NCBI RefSeq assembly: GCF_018424695.1
Contig: NZ_QTNQ01000003.1
Coordinates: 51,225 to 115,224, forward strand
Direction: 5' to 3'
DNA: 64,000 nucleotides
Source of the DNA: Vannielia litorea
Lineage (GTDB): Bacteria; Pseudomonadota; Alphaproteobacteria; Rhodobacterales; Rhodobacteraceae
Shown in pieces: positions 53,342 to 61,977 of the stretch. Each line of letters starts with the position of its first letter. Positions within the stretch are counted from its first letter, which is position 1. The position numbers were made by a program, and so were the translations under genes. Under the pieces are notes generated by a model that worked only from the letters and a program-made list of their open reading frames with translations, searched no databases and was not told where the DNA came from.

Positions 53342-53374
53342 CAACCCATGCACATCCTATGCACAACCCATACA
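53342..53374 (+). promoter_or_regulatory. Three contiguous 11-bp direct repeats upstream of the ABC permease
   Basis: CAACCCATGCA, CATCCTATGCA, CAACCCATACA with no spacer, in the sense strand of the permease gene, 30 bp before its start. The same three-unit array occurs, in the same relative orientation, upstream of galD (30252-30284). An inverted CATGGG (53333-53338) precedes the first unit. Confidence 0.75.
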
Positions 53375-53404
53375 TATGCGTATGGCGCATGGCTTGGTAA
53401 ATTA

Positions 53405-54283
53405 ATGAAACGCGCGCTGCCTGTTCTGACCGTTCTCGCCGTGATCGTCGGCATCTGGTATCTCGGCGCGTGGCGGATGAACATGCCCTGGGCGTTGCAG
53501 CAGGCGGAGCGCGCGGAGCAGACGCTGTCGACCGGGGAACTCTTCAAGGCGACGATGAACCAGACCCGCCCACGGGTGCCCGCGCCGCATCAGGTGGCGG
53601 CGGAGCTGTGGTCGGTGACCGGGGAGATGGCCATCAAGGGGCGGGCGATGTCGAAGCGCTCGTTCATCTACCATGGTTGGGTGACATTGCGCACCACGCT
53701 TACGGGCTTTGCGCTGGGGGTCACTCTGGGCATTCTGGGCGCGGTCGCGATCACCTACAGCCGGGTGTCGGAGATGAGCCTGATGCCCTGGGCCATCGTC
53801 AGCCAGACCATCCCGATCGTTGCACTGGCGCCGATGATCATCGTGCTTTCCAACGCGGTCGGTATCGAGGGGCGGGGCGTGCCCAAGGCGATCATCTCGG
53901 CCTACCTGTGCTACTTCCCGGTGCTGGTGGGTATGGTGAAGGGGCTGAACGCGCCGGGCCCGCAGCAGCTTGACCTGCTCAAAACCTATAACGCCAGCGC
54001 GGCGCAGAGCTTCTTCAAGTTGCGGCTGCCGGCCTCGATGCCCTATCTCTTCACCTCGCTGAAGGTGGCCATTGCCGCCGCGCTGGTGGGCACCATCGTC
54101 GGCGAGCTGCCGACCGGGGCGATCAACGGGCTGGGTGCCCGCATTCTGATTGGCGACCAGTTCGGCACGCCGCTGGCGATCTGGGCCGCGCTGATTGCAG
54201 CCACCTGCCTTGCCGGTGTGCTGGTGGTGGTGATCGGGGGCCTCCAGACGGTGGTGCTGCGGGCGATGGGGATGGCGCGATGA
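53405..54283 (+). CDS. ABC transporter permease (first of pair)
   Basis: 292 residues from the ATG MKRALPVLTVLAVIVG; an upstream in-frame ATG would translate the 11-bp repeats and is unlikely. No strong ribosome site is visible. SsuC/TauC-type permease with about six TM helices. The EAA loop is LLKTYNASAAQSFFKLRLPA. It is separated from the ATPase gene by 84 bp, the only break in this operon, which holds the repeat array. Confidence 0.9.
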   Translation: MKRALPVLTVLAVIVGIWYLGAWRMNMPWALQQAERAEQTLSTGELFKATMNQTRPRVPAPHQVAAELWSVTGEMAIKGRAMSKRSFIYHGWVTLRTTLTGFALGVTLGILGAVAITYSRVSEMSLMPWAIVSQTIPIVALAPMIIVLSNAVGIEGRGVPKAIISAYLCYFPVLVGMVKGLNAPGPQQLDLLKTYNASAAQSFFKLRLPASMPYLFTSLKVAIAAALVGTIVGELPTGAINGLGARILIGDQFGTPLAIWAALIAATCLAGVLVVVIGGLQTVVLRAMGMAR

Positions 54284-55128
54284 GCTGGATTGTGGGCGCT
54301 CTTCTGTTCTGGGCGGTGGCCTGGGCGGTGAACGTGGCCTTGGCCCGCTCGCCCTGGCACGGGAGCCGCGCAGTTCGGGTGGCGGTCCCGCTCATTTTCG
54401 GCCTGACGTTGCTGGTGCTGTGGCAAGGGCTGGTGCGCGGACTCGAGGTGAACCCGGTGATCCTGCCCGCCCCGACCGACATTGCCGCCACCTTCGCCAA
54501 CTCGACCGATGTGCTCTGGGTCGACTTTGTGCAGACGGTCTTGAAAGGCGCGCTTTCGGGCTATGCCATGGGCTGTGGTGCGGCCTTTCTGACCGCGCTG
54601 GCAATTGACCGGAGCGCCTTTCTGACGGCTGGTCTGCTGCCCATAGGCAATTTCGTGGCGGCGCTGCCCATCGTTGGCATTGCCCCGATCCTCGTGAGCT
54701 GGTTCGGCTTCGATTGGCATTCGAAGGCGGCAGTGGTGGTGGTGATGGTCTTCTTCCCGGTGCTGGTGAACGTGGTGCAGGGGCTGCGCGAGGCGGATGC
54801 GATGCAGAAGGATCTGATGCGTACCTATGCAGCGAGCTATTGGCAGACATTGGTGAAGCTGCGGCTTCCGGCGGCCATGCCCTTCGTGTTCAACGGGCTG
54901 AAGATTGCCACCACGCTGGCGCTCATCGGGGCCATCGTGGCGGAGTACTTCGGCTCGCCGATCAAGGGCATGGGCTTTCGGATTTCCACCGGCGTGGGGC
55001 GGCTGGCGATTGATCTCGTCTGGGCCGAGATCGCCGTGGCCGCCCTTGTGGGCACCGCGTTTTATGGCATCGTGGCGATGATCGAGAAACTCGTGACCTT
55101 CTGGCATCCCAGCCAGAGGGTGGGGTGA
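54280..55128 (+). CDS. ABC transporter permease (second of pair)
   Basis: 282 residues, ATGA overlap with the first permease. About six TM helices. The EAA loop is LMRTYAASYWQTLVKLRLPA; LPIVGIAPILVSWFGFDWHS is conserved in this family. Two different permease genes imply a heterodimeric channel, as in thiamine-precursor and pyrimidine importers of the NMT1/THI5 group. Confidence 0.92.
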   Translation: MSWIVGALLFWAVAWAVNVALARSPWHGSRAVRVAVPLIFGLTLLVLWQGLVRGLEVNPVILPAPTDIAATFANSTDVLWVDFVQTVLKGALSGYAMGCGAAFLTALAIDRSAFLTAGLLPIGNFVAALPIVGIAPILVSWFGFDWHSKAAVVVVMVFFPVLVNVVQGLREADAMQKDLMRTYAASYWQTLVKLRLPAAMPFVFNGLKIATTLALIGAIVAEYFGSPIKGMGFRISTGVGRLAIDLVWAEIAVAALVGTAFYGIVAMIEKLVTFWHPSQRVG

Positions 55129-55186
55129 GTGGGAGGAATAACCGCGCCGGAGAGCGCATGAACCAAGACCAACAAGGAGAGTGACC

Positions 55187-56167
55187 ATGAAGAAGATCGT
55201 ACTCAGCGCCGGGCTGGCGCTGGCCGCAGGGGCGGCGCAGGCCGCCGATGACGTGACCTTGCAACTCAAGTGGGTGACCCAGGCGCAGTTTGCGGGCTAT
55301 TACGTGGCCGCCGATCAGGGCTTCTATGAAGAGGAAGACCTGAACGTGACGATCAAGCCCGGCGGGCCGGACATTGCGCCGACGCAGGTGATCGCGGGCG
55401 GCGGGGCCGACGTGATCGTCGAGTGGATGCCCGCCGCGCTGGCCGCGCGGGAGAAGGGCCTGCCGCTGGTCAACATCGCCCAGCCGTTCAAGAGCTCTGG
55501 CATGATGCTGACCTGCCTGAAGGAGACCGGCATCGAAGGGCCTGACCAGTTTCCGGGCAAGACGCTTGGCGTCTGGTTCTTTGGCAACGAATACCCGTTC
55601 CTGAGCTGGATGAGCACGCTGGGCATTCCGACCGAAGGCGGCGAGGATGGCGTGGAGGTGCTCAAGCAGGGCTTCAACGTCGACCCGCTGATTCAGAAGC
55701 AGGCCGATTGCATCTCGACGATGACCTACAATGAATACTGGCAGGTGATCGACGCGGGCATCCCGGAAGAAGAGCTGGTGACCTTCAAGTATGAAGATCA
55801 GGGCGTGGCCACGCTGGAAGACGGGCTTTACGTGATGGAAGAAAACCTCGCCGACGACGCCTTCAAGGACAAGATGCAGCGCTTCGTGCGGGCCTCGATG
55901 AAGGGCTGGAAGTGGGCCGAGGAGAACCCGGAAGAGGCGGCGATGATCGTGCTCGACAACGACCAGACCGGTGCACAGACCGAGAAGCACCAGGTGCGGA
56001 TGATGGACGAGATCGCCAAGCTGACCGCCGGTTCGAACGGCGCGCTGGACGTGGCCGACTACGAGCGCACGGTGCAGACGCTGCTCGGCGGCGGCTCGGA
56101 CCCGGTTATCACCAAGGAGCCCGAGGGCGCCTACACGCTGGATATCACCGACGCGGCGCTTCAGTAA
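55187..56167 (+). CDS. ABC transporter substrate-binding protein (NMT1/THI5-like)
   Basis: 326 residues from the ATG (MKKIVLSAGLALAAGAAQA), AAGGAGAG site. Signal peptide cleaved at AQA-ADD. The NMT1/THI5 signature is LQLKWVTQAQFAGYYVAADQ, GFYEEEDLNVTIKPGGPDIA and EWMPAALAAREKGLPLVNIA. This family binds pyrimidines (HMP precursors), riboflavin or nucleobase-like ligands, so a pyrimidine fits the locus. A terminator closes the operon. Confidence 0.93.
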   Translation: MKKIVLSAGLALAAGAAQAADDVTLQLKWVTQAQFAGYYVAADQGFYEEEDLNVTIKPGGPDIAPTQVIAGGGADVIVEWMPAALAAREKGLPLVNIAQPFKSSGMMLTCLKETGIEGPDQFPGKTLGVWFFGNEYPFLSWMSTLGIPTEGGEDGVEVLKQGFNVDPLIQKQADCISTMTYNEYWQVIDAGIPEEELVTFKYEDQGVATLEDGLYVMEENLADDAFKDKMQRFVRASMKGWKWAEENPEEAAMIVLDNDQTGAQTEKHQVRMMDEIAKLTAGSNGALDVADYERTVQTLLGGGSDPVITKEPEGAYTLDITDAALQ

Positions 56168-56191
56168 GCTGACGTTGGATCGAGAATGACG

Positions 56192-56220
56192 CGGGGCGCC
56201 TTCGGGCGCCCCGTTTGCTT
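56192..56220 (+). terminator. Terminator of the pyrimidine/ABC operon
   Basis: 9-bp stem CGGGGCGCC / GGCGCCCCG with a TTCG loop, followed by TTTGCTTT. Confidence 0.8.
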
Positions 56221-56234
56221 TGCGGGCAGGGGTA

Positions 56235-56723
56235 TCAGATGGTTTCCAGCCCGATTTCCTTCTTCATCTGCCGCTTGTTGTACCACGCCTGGTAGTATTG
56301 CATCAGGCCGGTTTCCACCGCCTGCCGATCCTGCCGCCCGCTCTCCCAGCCGGACCAACGCAGGTAAATCTTGCTGTCGTTCGTGGGCTTGGCGTTGGGG
56401 GAAATCTCGGACCAAGGGGCTGTGAGGGCGTCGGGGCCGAGGCTGTCCTTGATGCGGTGCCAGTGAATCCAGAGCGCGCCGGAGTGCTTTTCGCGGCTCT
56501 TTGTCGGATCGACCGGAAGATAGGCGCGCAGGCGGGACCGGAGGCCGCCAGCCTGCTGGGTTTCGCCGATATAGAGGACGCGGCCGATTTGCAGCGGGCC
56601 GGGATCGAGGTTGAAGGCGTAGAAGCCTTCAACGGTGGAGATCAGGCTCATGTCGGCGATGAGGTCGGAGAGGCGGTGTGGCGCACTCCATTTGATGTGT
56701 TGCAGCCAGTCAGGGGCGGTCAT
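56235..56723 (-). CDS. GIY-YIG-superfamily-like protein
   Basis: 162 residues. GFY (33-35), LYIGET (50-55), the Arg-rich helix GLRSRLRAYL (60-69) and a late Glu137 in AVETGLMQYYQAWYN reproduce the spacing of the GIY-YIG nuclease core (GIY, YIG, Arg, Glu). No other domain is visible. It is not next to a restriction or recombination gene, and it ends just past the ABC operon terminator. It could be a stand-alone nuclease or a toxin-like gene. Confidence 0.7.
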   Translation of the reverse strand: MTAPDWLQHIKWSAPHRLSDLIADMSLISTVEGFYAFNLDPGPLQIGRVLYIGETQQAGGLRSRLRAYLPVDPTKSREKHSGALWIHWHRIKDSLGPDALTAPWSEISPNAKPTNDSKIYLRWSGWESGRQDRQAVETGLMQYYQAWYNKRQMKKEIGLETI

Positions 56724-56727
56724 GAGA

Positions 56728-56771
56728 TGTCTCGCGGTTAGGGCGATGGATTGGTGCTTAAATGCGAGACA
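56728..56771. repeat. Inverted repeat upstream of the GIY-YIG-like gene
   Basis: TGTCTCGC (56728-56735) and GCGAGACA (56764-56771) face each other across 28 bp, starting 4 bp before the gene's start codon. Candidate operator or leader structure. Confidence 0.4.
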
Positions 56772-56908
56772 AGTCTAACAGCCGTCGGCGGATCGGCAAA
56801 GTGAAGGATGCGTGACGCCATAGCCAGGTTGGCCGAGGGGTGCAGGGTGCTGGCCCCGGCTTCATGGGCAAGAGCTTGGCTGGTGCGGCGGCTGATGCCC
56901 GCGGCGCG

Positions 56909-57442
56909 TCAGGCCTGATGGTCGAGCGTGCTGGCGCCTGTCGCGGCTCCGTTCACCGCGGTAAGGCCTGCGGCGAGGCCGGGCGCGACGGGCTGAGCTG
57001 CGGGCGCGGTGGACTCTGGCCCTGCGCTGGCGCTCTGGGCCTGTGCGGCGCTGGCCTCTGCGGCGCGGGCGGCATCCTCGGCCTTCTCGGCCTGGGCGGC
57101 GGCGGCGCGCGCGGTTTCGGCCTGGCCTTCGGCTTCGGTCGCCTCCTGCGCCTTTTCCATCGCCTCTTCCTGAAGGCGCAGGATCTCGGCCGTCATCGCA
57201 GTGGGGATGCGGGCATATTCCTTCAGCGGCGGCGGCGGGCGGCGCTCGCCATCTGGGCCGACGGCCTCCTCGCGGGCGGTGTCGAGCCCGGTTTTCGCCG
57301 AAGCCTCGGCTTTCTCGGGCGGGCGGATATCGGTTGATTGCGGGGCCACCGAGTTTTGCCGGTGGCGTGCGGCCAGCACCTGCGCCGGGAGGGCAAGGGA
57401 CTGTGACGGCTGGCCTTGCGTGTCGAGCCTTACCATACTCAT
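56909..57442 (-). CDS. Ala/Glu-rich coiled-coil protein of unknown function
   Basis: 177 residues from an ATG with AGGAG 9 nt upstream. No signal peptide. The N-terminal part is polar (SVAPQSTDIRPPEKAEASAK). Residues 83-140 form a strong heptad-like helix (EILRLQEEAMEKAQEATEAE and following AEA repeats). The end is Ala/Pro-rich. It is not recognised. Two TTAAC sequences lie 65-110 bp upstream on the minus strand, reminiscent of CtrA half-sites, but the spacing is not the canonical one. Confidence 0.6.
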   Translation of the reverse strand: MSMVRLDTQGQPSQSLALPAQVLAARHRQNSVAPQSTDIRPPEKAEASAKTGLDTAREEAVGPDGERRPPPPLKEYARIPTAMTAEILRLQEEAMEKAQEATEAEGQAETARAAAAQAEKAEDAARAAEASAAQAQSASAGPESTAPAAQPVAPGLAAGLTAVNGAATGASTLDHQA

Positions 57443-57563
57443 CGTTTCAAGCTCCTGAAGTTGACGGACCCCATGGCTGACACGATATCTTCATGAGGGT
57501 AGGCAAGACGTTAACGCCGCCTGCAAAAATGACTTGATGGTTAATGCCGCGGGCGGTCGGACC

Positions 57564-58352
57564 TCAGGTGCGGATTACGAATCCCCGGGCGATGTGGCGG
57601 CGGACGAAGACGATCATCAGCACGCCGGGCAGGAGGGAGACCACCGTCATCGCCATGACGAGGCCGATATCAGTGCGGAAGGAAAACAGCGCGTTGATCG
57701 CCATGGTGATCGGCTTGCCGCCGGTGCCGGTGAGGATGCGGGCGAACACAACCTCGACCCAAGAGAAGATGAAACAGAAGAAGGCCGCCACGCCGATGCC
57801 GGGCGCGATGGCCGGGATCAGCTTGGAGAAGAAGAAGCCGGGCAGGGACTGGCCATCGAGAAAGGCGGTTTCGTCGAACTCGTGGGGCACGGCGGAGATG
57901 AAGCTTTCCAATATCCAGATCGCCACAGGCAGGTTGAAGACGCAGTGGACCAGGGCGATGCCGACCGGCGAGTTCACCAGCCCCAACTTGGAAAACAGGA
58001 TGAAGATGGGCAGCGAGAGTACCACGGGCGGGGTGACGCGGAAGGCGAGCATTGCAAAGAGCAGGTGCTTGTCGCCGGTGAAGCGGTAGCGTGAGAAGGC
58101 ATAGGCTGCGGGCAGGCCGGCGGCGAGGCAGAGCGCGACGTTGAGCGAGACGTAGAGGAAGCTGTTGCCGATGGAAGCGACGAGAGCGGGCGATTGGAAG
58201 ATGTTGGCGTAGTTCAGCAGGGTGAACTGGCCGGGCTCCACCCCGTCAAGGGGCAGGGTGGCGGTGAAGGAGAGCACCACGGTTTGCACCAGCGGCAGGG
58301 CGATGAAAAGCAGCAGGGCGGCCAGCGCGAGCATGCGAGGGGCGCGGCTCAT
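57564..58352 (-). CDS. Carbohydrate-type ABC transporter permease (MalG-like)
   Basis: 262 residues with six TM helices. The EAA loop DETAFLDGQSLPGFFFSKLI is in the usual place, and the final helix is followed by the typical VRRHIARGF end. It is shorter than most MalG proteins. ATGA overlap with the MalF-like gene. No ATPase or binding protein gene flanks the pair, so the complete transporter must use partners encoded elsewhere. Confidence 0.9.
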   Translation of the reverse strand: MSRAPRMLALAALLLFIALPLVQTVVLSFTATLPLDGVEPGQFTLLNYANIFQSPALVASIGNSFLYVSLNVALCLAAGLPAAYAFSRYRFTGDKHLLFAMLAFRVTPPVVLSLPIFILFSKLGLVNSPVGIALVHCVFNLPVAIWILESFISAVPHEFDETAFLDGQSLPGFFFSKLIPAIAPGIGVAAFFCFIFSWVEVVFARILTGTGGKPITMAINALFSFRTDIGLVMAMTVVSLLPGVLMIVFVRRHIARGFVIRT

Positions 58353-59197
58353 GCGCTGGCCTCGCGGCGGCGGGTGACCTGCACGAAGGCCCAGACGACT
58401 GTGATGACGATAAGGAAGTAGGTCATCGCCCTCGCTGCCGCAGAGCCGTAGGAGAAGCCGTTAATCTCTTCGCCGAGGTCGAGCGAGAGGAAGGTTGTGG
58501 CGCCTTGCGGCCCGCCTGCGTTTATGCGGAAGGCCTCGGTGTAGATCATGAAGCTGTCGACGAAGCGCAGCAGCAGAACGATGGCCAGCGCCCCGGCGAT
58601 CTTGGGCAGCTCGATATGGCGGAAGATGGCGGCGCGGGAGGCGCCGTCGATTTCTGCCGCGCGGTAGTAGGGCTGGGGGATGGCGGAGAGCCCGGCGTAG
58701 GACAGGATCACCACGAGGCCGAGCCAGTGCCATGTGTCCATCGTCACGATGAGGGCCCAGGTGTGGAGCGCGGTGAACTTGTAATCGAACCCCACGGCGG
58801 CAAGCGGGGTGCCGAGGAGCCCGGACGGGGACACCAGCGAGAGCCACATTCCGGGGATCATGTTCCACGGCACGACGAGCGGCAGGGCCAGCGCCATGAG
58901 GTAGAGCGTGGGATGCCGGGTGCCGCGCAGCAGAAGCGCCACGGCGATGCCCAGTGGCACCTGGATCGAGAGCACGATGGCCGAGAACAGCGCGGAGCGC
59001 CCGAGGCTGGCCCAGAAGCGGGAAGAGGTGATGATCTCTTCATACCATTCCAGCCCGATCCAGTAGCGGCTTTCGAGCGTGAAGATGTCGTGGAAGGAGT
59101 AGTTGAGCACTGTCAGAAGCGGCAGCACCGCGACGAAGCCCATCACCGCGGCGGCGGGCAGCACCAGAAGCCATGCACGGTTGTGCTGCGCACTCAT
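58349..59197 (-). CDS. Carbohydrate-type ABC transporter permease (MalF-like)
   Basis: 282 residues from MSAQHNRAWLLVLPAAAVMG; a longer frame upstream lacks membrane logic. Six TM helices; EAA loop AAEIDGASRAAIFRHIELPK. It is first of a two-gene transcript, 160 bp from the divergent Nudix gene. The substrate class (sugar or polyol) is inferred from the family only. Confidence 0.9.
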   Translation of the reverse strand: MSAQHNRAWLLVLPAAAVMGFVAVLPLLTVLNYSFHDIFTLESRYWIGLEWYEEIITSSRFWASLGRSALFSAIVLSIQVPLGIAVALLLRGTRHPTLYLMALALPLVVPWNMIPGMWLSLVSPSGLLGTPLAAVGFDYKFTALHTWALIVTMDTWHWLGLVVILSYAGLSAIPQPYYRAAEIDGASRAAIFRHIELPKIAGALAIVLLLRFVDSFMIYTEAFRINAGGPQGATTFLSLDLGEEINGFSYGSAAARAMTYFLIVITVVWAFVQVTRRREASA

Positions 59198-59357
59198 CTG
59201 TGGCGGGCGGGGATGGTTAACATGTGAGTCAAAAGAGGGCCGGGATGATGCGCTGTCAAGCAGGTGGGGCGCTGATACCCCTGCAAAACTTTGCAATTTG
59301 TTAACCAATGCCCTATCTAAGTAACCAAAGGTAAAAAAGAATATCGGCAGGTTCACG

Positions 59358-59816
59358 ATGATCCGACACGTCCGTCTCGCTTGGGACGAATTCTTGCGGC
59401 CCATGCTGCAGCGCCCCCCGCGCTTGCAGGTGGCTGCTCTGTGCTATCGTCGGACTGGCGGAGAGAAAGAGGTTTTGCTCGTCACAAGCCGGGGAACCGG
59501 CCGCTGGATCATCCCCAAGGGGTGGCCGATGCGGGGCAAGGATTCTGCCGGGGCGGCGCTTCAGGAAGCCTGGGAAGAGGCCGGGGTGCGCAGCCGCGCA
59601 GTGCCCAAGAAGGCGATTGGCCGCTACACCTACGAAAAGACCCATGATAACGGTTGGGGCGGGCCGGTGGAAACGCTGGTGTATCCGGTTCCGGTAGAAG
59701 AGCTGGCCGCCGACTTCCCCGAGGCCAGCGAGCGCAAGCGCATGTGGGTGAGCCCCGATGAGGCGGCCAACATGGTGCGGGAACCGGAATTGCAGGACAT
59801 TTTGCGCGCGCTTTGA
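59358..59816 (+). CDS. Nudix hydrolase with altered Nudix box
   Basis: 152 residues. The 23-residue Nudix box begins GWPMRGK and ends QEAWEEAGV. The three metal-binding glutamates are kept, but Lys replaces the first Glu and Gln replaces the Arg of the consensus. The box context PKGWPM resembles diphosphoinositol/dinucleoside polyphosphate hydrolases of alphaproteobacteria. It lies 76 bp upstream of a PiT phosphate transporter, so a phosphate-related function is plausible. Confidence 0.88.
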   Translation: MIRHVRLAWDEFLRPMLQRPPRLQVAALCYRRTGGEKEVLLVTSRGTGRWIIPKGWPMRGKDSAGAALQEAWEEAGVRSRAVPKKAIGRYTYEKTHDNGWGGPVETLVYPVPVEELAADFPEASERKRMWVSPDEAANMVREPELQDILRAL

Positions 59817-59892
59817 CCCGCCTGGCCGGTTGACACCATGAGCGCCTGCGGGAAGAACACCCTCCAATGCAATTGGGGGAGGGAGGCCGCCT

Positions 59893-61377
59893 GTGTCAGA
59901 ATCCGACTATGACGCCAGCCATCTGGAGACGCTGGACCGCGATCTTGGCCGCATCTCCAACCTGGAGCTTGCGACGGGATATGTTGCGCGGCCGATGGTG
60001 GGCTATGGCATTGCCTTCGTCTTCGTGGTGCTGGCCGGGCTCGTGGCCGCGCTTGTTTTCGGACAGACGACCAGCAGCTTCATCGTCATCATCGCCGCCG
60101 TCTTCGGCGCTTATATGGCGCTGAACATCGGCGCCAACGACGTGGCCAATAACATGGGGCCGGCGGTGGGCGCGAACGCGCTGACCATGGGCGGGGCCAT
60201 TGCCATTGCCGCTGTTTTCGAGAGCGCCGGTGCCCTGATTGCAGGGGGCGATGTGGTGAGCACCATCGCCAAGGGGATCATCGACCCCCAGAGCATGGGC
60301 TCTGCCACCGTCTTCGTCTGGGCGATGATGGCGGCGCTGCTTTCTTCCGCGCTCTGGGTGAACCTGGCCACCTGGGTCGGTGCCCCGGTTTCGACCACCC
60401 ACAGCGTTGTGGGCGGCGTGATGGGCGCAGGCATCGCCGCGGCCGGCTTTGCCGCCGTGAGCTGGGGCACCATGGGCGCGATTGCCGCAAGCTGGGTGAT
60501 TTCGCCCGTGCTCGGCGGCGTGATCGCTGCGGGCTTCCTGTGGTTCATCAAGTCCAACATCATCTACGTCGATGACAAGATCGCCGCTGCCCGCCGATGG
60601 GTGCCGGTGCTGGTGGGCATCATGGGCGGGGCTTTTGCCAGCTATATCGCGCTGAAGGGCATCAAGAAGCTCATCAAGATCGACCTGCTCTCAGCGCTGG
60701 GCGCGGGCCTCGTGGTGGCCGTGCTGATCTGGCTGGTGATGATCCCGGTCATCCGCCGACAGTCGGAAGGGCTGGAAAACCGCAACCGCTCGCTGAAGGT
60801 GCTCTTCGGCATTCCGCTCATCGTCTCCGCCGCGCTGCTCAGCTTTGCCCATGGCGCCAATGACGTGGCCAATGCCGTCGGCCCGCTGGCGGCCATCGTG
60901 CAGGCGCTGGGCACCGGGGATTTCACCCATGCGGTGGCCATCCCCTATTGGGTGATGGTGATCGGGGCGCTGGGCATCAGCTTTGGCTTGTTCCTGTTCG
61001 GCCCCAAGCTGATCCGGATGGTGGGCAGCCAGATCACCAAGCTGAACCCGATGCGGGCCTATTGCGTGGCGCTCTCCGCCGCGATCACGGTGATCGTGGC
61101 AAGCTGGCTGGGGCTGCCGGTGTCATCGACCCATATCGCCGTGGGCGGGGTCTTTGGCGTGGGGTTCTTCCGGGAGTGGGACTATGAGCGGCGGCTGAGA
61201 AGGTCGCGCGGCACGTTGCCCGACCGTCCGCTGCATGGCGCGGAGGAACGTCGCCGTCGGAAGCTGGTGCGGCGCTCGCATTTCATGACGATCATTGCCG
61301 CGTGGATCATCACCGTCCCTGCTGCCGCTGTGCTTTCGGCGGTGCTGTTCTGGGGCATGGTCACGCTGGCCGGATAG
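59893..61377 (+). CDS. pitA: Inorganic phosphate transporter, PiT family
   Basis: 494 residues, GTG start after GGGAGG. Two PiT signatures: NIGANDVANNMGPAVGANAL near residue 77 and SFAHGANDVANAVGPLAAIV near residue 316. Ten or more TM helices, with VSTTHSVVGGVMGAG and VSSTHIAVGGVFGVGF repeats. It is a low-affinity proton-coupled phosphate (or metal phosphate) importer. The Arg-rich loop (RRLRRSRGTLPDRPLHGAEE) lies before the last helix. Confidence 0.95.
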   Translation: MSESDYDASHLETLDRDLGRISNLELATGYVARPMVGYGIAFVFVVLAGLVAALVFGQTTSSFIVIIAAVFGAYMALNIGANDVANNMGPAVGANALTMGGAIAIAAVFESAGALIAGGDVVSTIAKGIIDPQSMGSATVFVWAMMAALLSSALWVNLATWVGAPVSTTHSVVGGVMGAGIAAAGFAAVSWGTMGAIAASWVISPVLGGVIAAGFLWFIKSNIIYVDDKIAAARRWVPVLVGIMGGAFASYIALKGIKKLIKIDLLSALGAGLVVAVLIWLVMIPVIRRQSEGLENRNRSLKVLFGIPLIVSAALLSFAHGANDVANAVGPLAAIVQALGTGDFTHAVAIPYWVMVIGALGISFGLFLFGPKLIRMVGSQITKLNPMRAYCVALSAAITVIVASWLGLPVSSTHIAVGGVFGVGFFREWDYERRLRRSRGTLPDRPLHGAEERRRRKLVRRSHFMTIIAAWIITVPAAAVLSAVLFWGMVTLAG

Positions 61378-61387
61378 GGAGGCAGAG

Positions 61388-61837
61388 ATGACATTGAAGG
61401 TTTACCTTTCGGGAGAGATCCACACGGATTGGCGCGAAGAGATCGTCGCGGGCTGCGCGGGGCTGGACGTGGCCTTCAGCGCGCCGGTGACGGACCACGC
61501 GGCGAGCGACGATTGCGGCGTGGCCATTCTGGGCGCTGAGGACAGCAAGTTCTGGCACGACCACAAGGGGGCCAAGCTGAACGCGATCCGCACGCGGCGG
61601 GGCATCGAGCAGGCCGATGTGGTGGTTGTGCGCTTTGGCGAGAAGTATAAGCAGTGGAACGCGGCCTTTGACGCAGGCATGGCCGCCGCGCTGGGCAAGT
61701 CGCTGATCGTGCTGCACGGGGCGGAGCATCAGCACGCCTTGAAAGAGGTGGACGCGGCGGCGCTGGCGGTGGCGGAGCGGCCCGAGCAGGTGGCGCAGAT
61801 GCTGCGTTACGTGCTTGAGGGGCGGCTGCCGGGGTAG
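61388..61837 (+). CDS. YtoQ family protein
   Basis: 149 residues from MTLKVYLSGEIHTDWREEI with AGGCAGAG upstream. The fold is like nucleoside 2-deoxyribosyltransferase: YLSGEIHTDWREEI, DDCGVAILGAEDSKFWHDHK, DVVVVRFGEKYKQWNAAFDA and GMAAALGKSLIVLHGAEHQH. Named after B. subtilis YtoQ. Function not established. It lies 10 bp after pitA, probably co-transcribed. Confidence 0.9.
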   Translation: MTLKVYLSGEIHTDWREEIVAGCAGLDVAFSAPVTDHAASDDCGVAILGAEDSKFWHDHKGAKLNAIRTRRGIEQADVVVVRFGEKYKQWNAAFDAGMAAALGKSLIVLHGAEHQHALKEVDAAALAVAERPEQVAQMLRYVLEGRLPG

Positions 61838-61977
61838 GGGTCAATTCTGTATGCGGATTGGATGTCGGGTCTGCGGTGAGGATGGTTGGGACGGGTGGCC
61901 GCTTTGAGCCCATGTTGACATGCATGCGTATGTGCCTTGCCGCAGGCTGTTCGCCACATCACAACTAAGGTCTTCGG

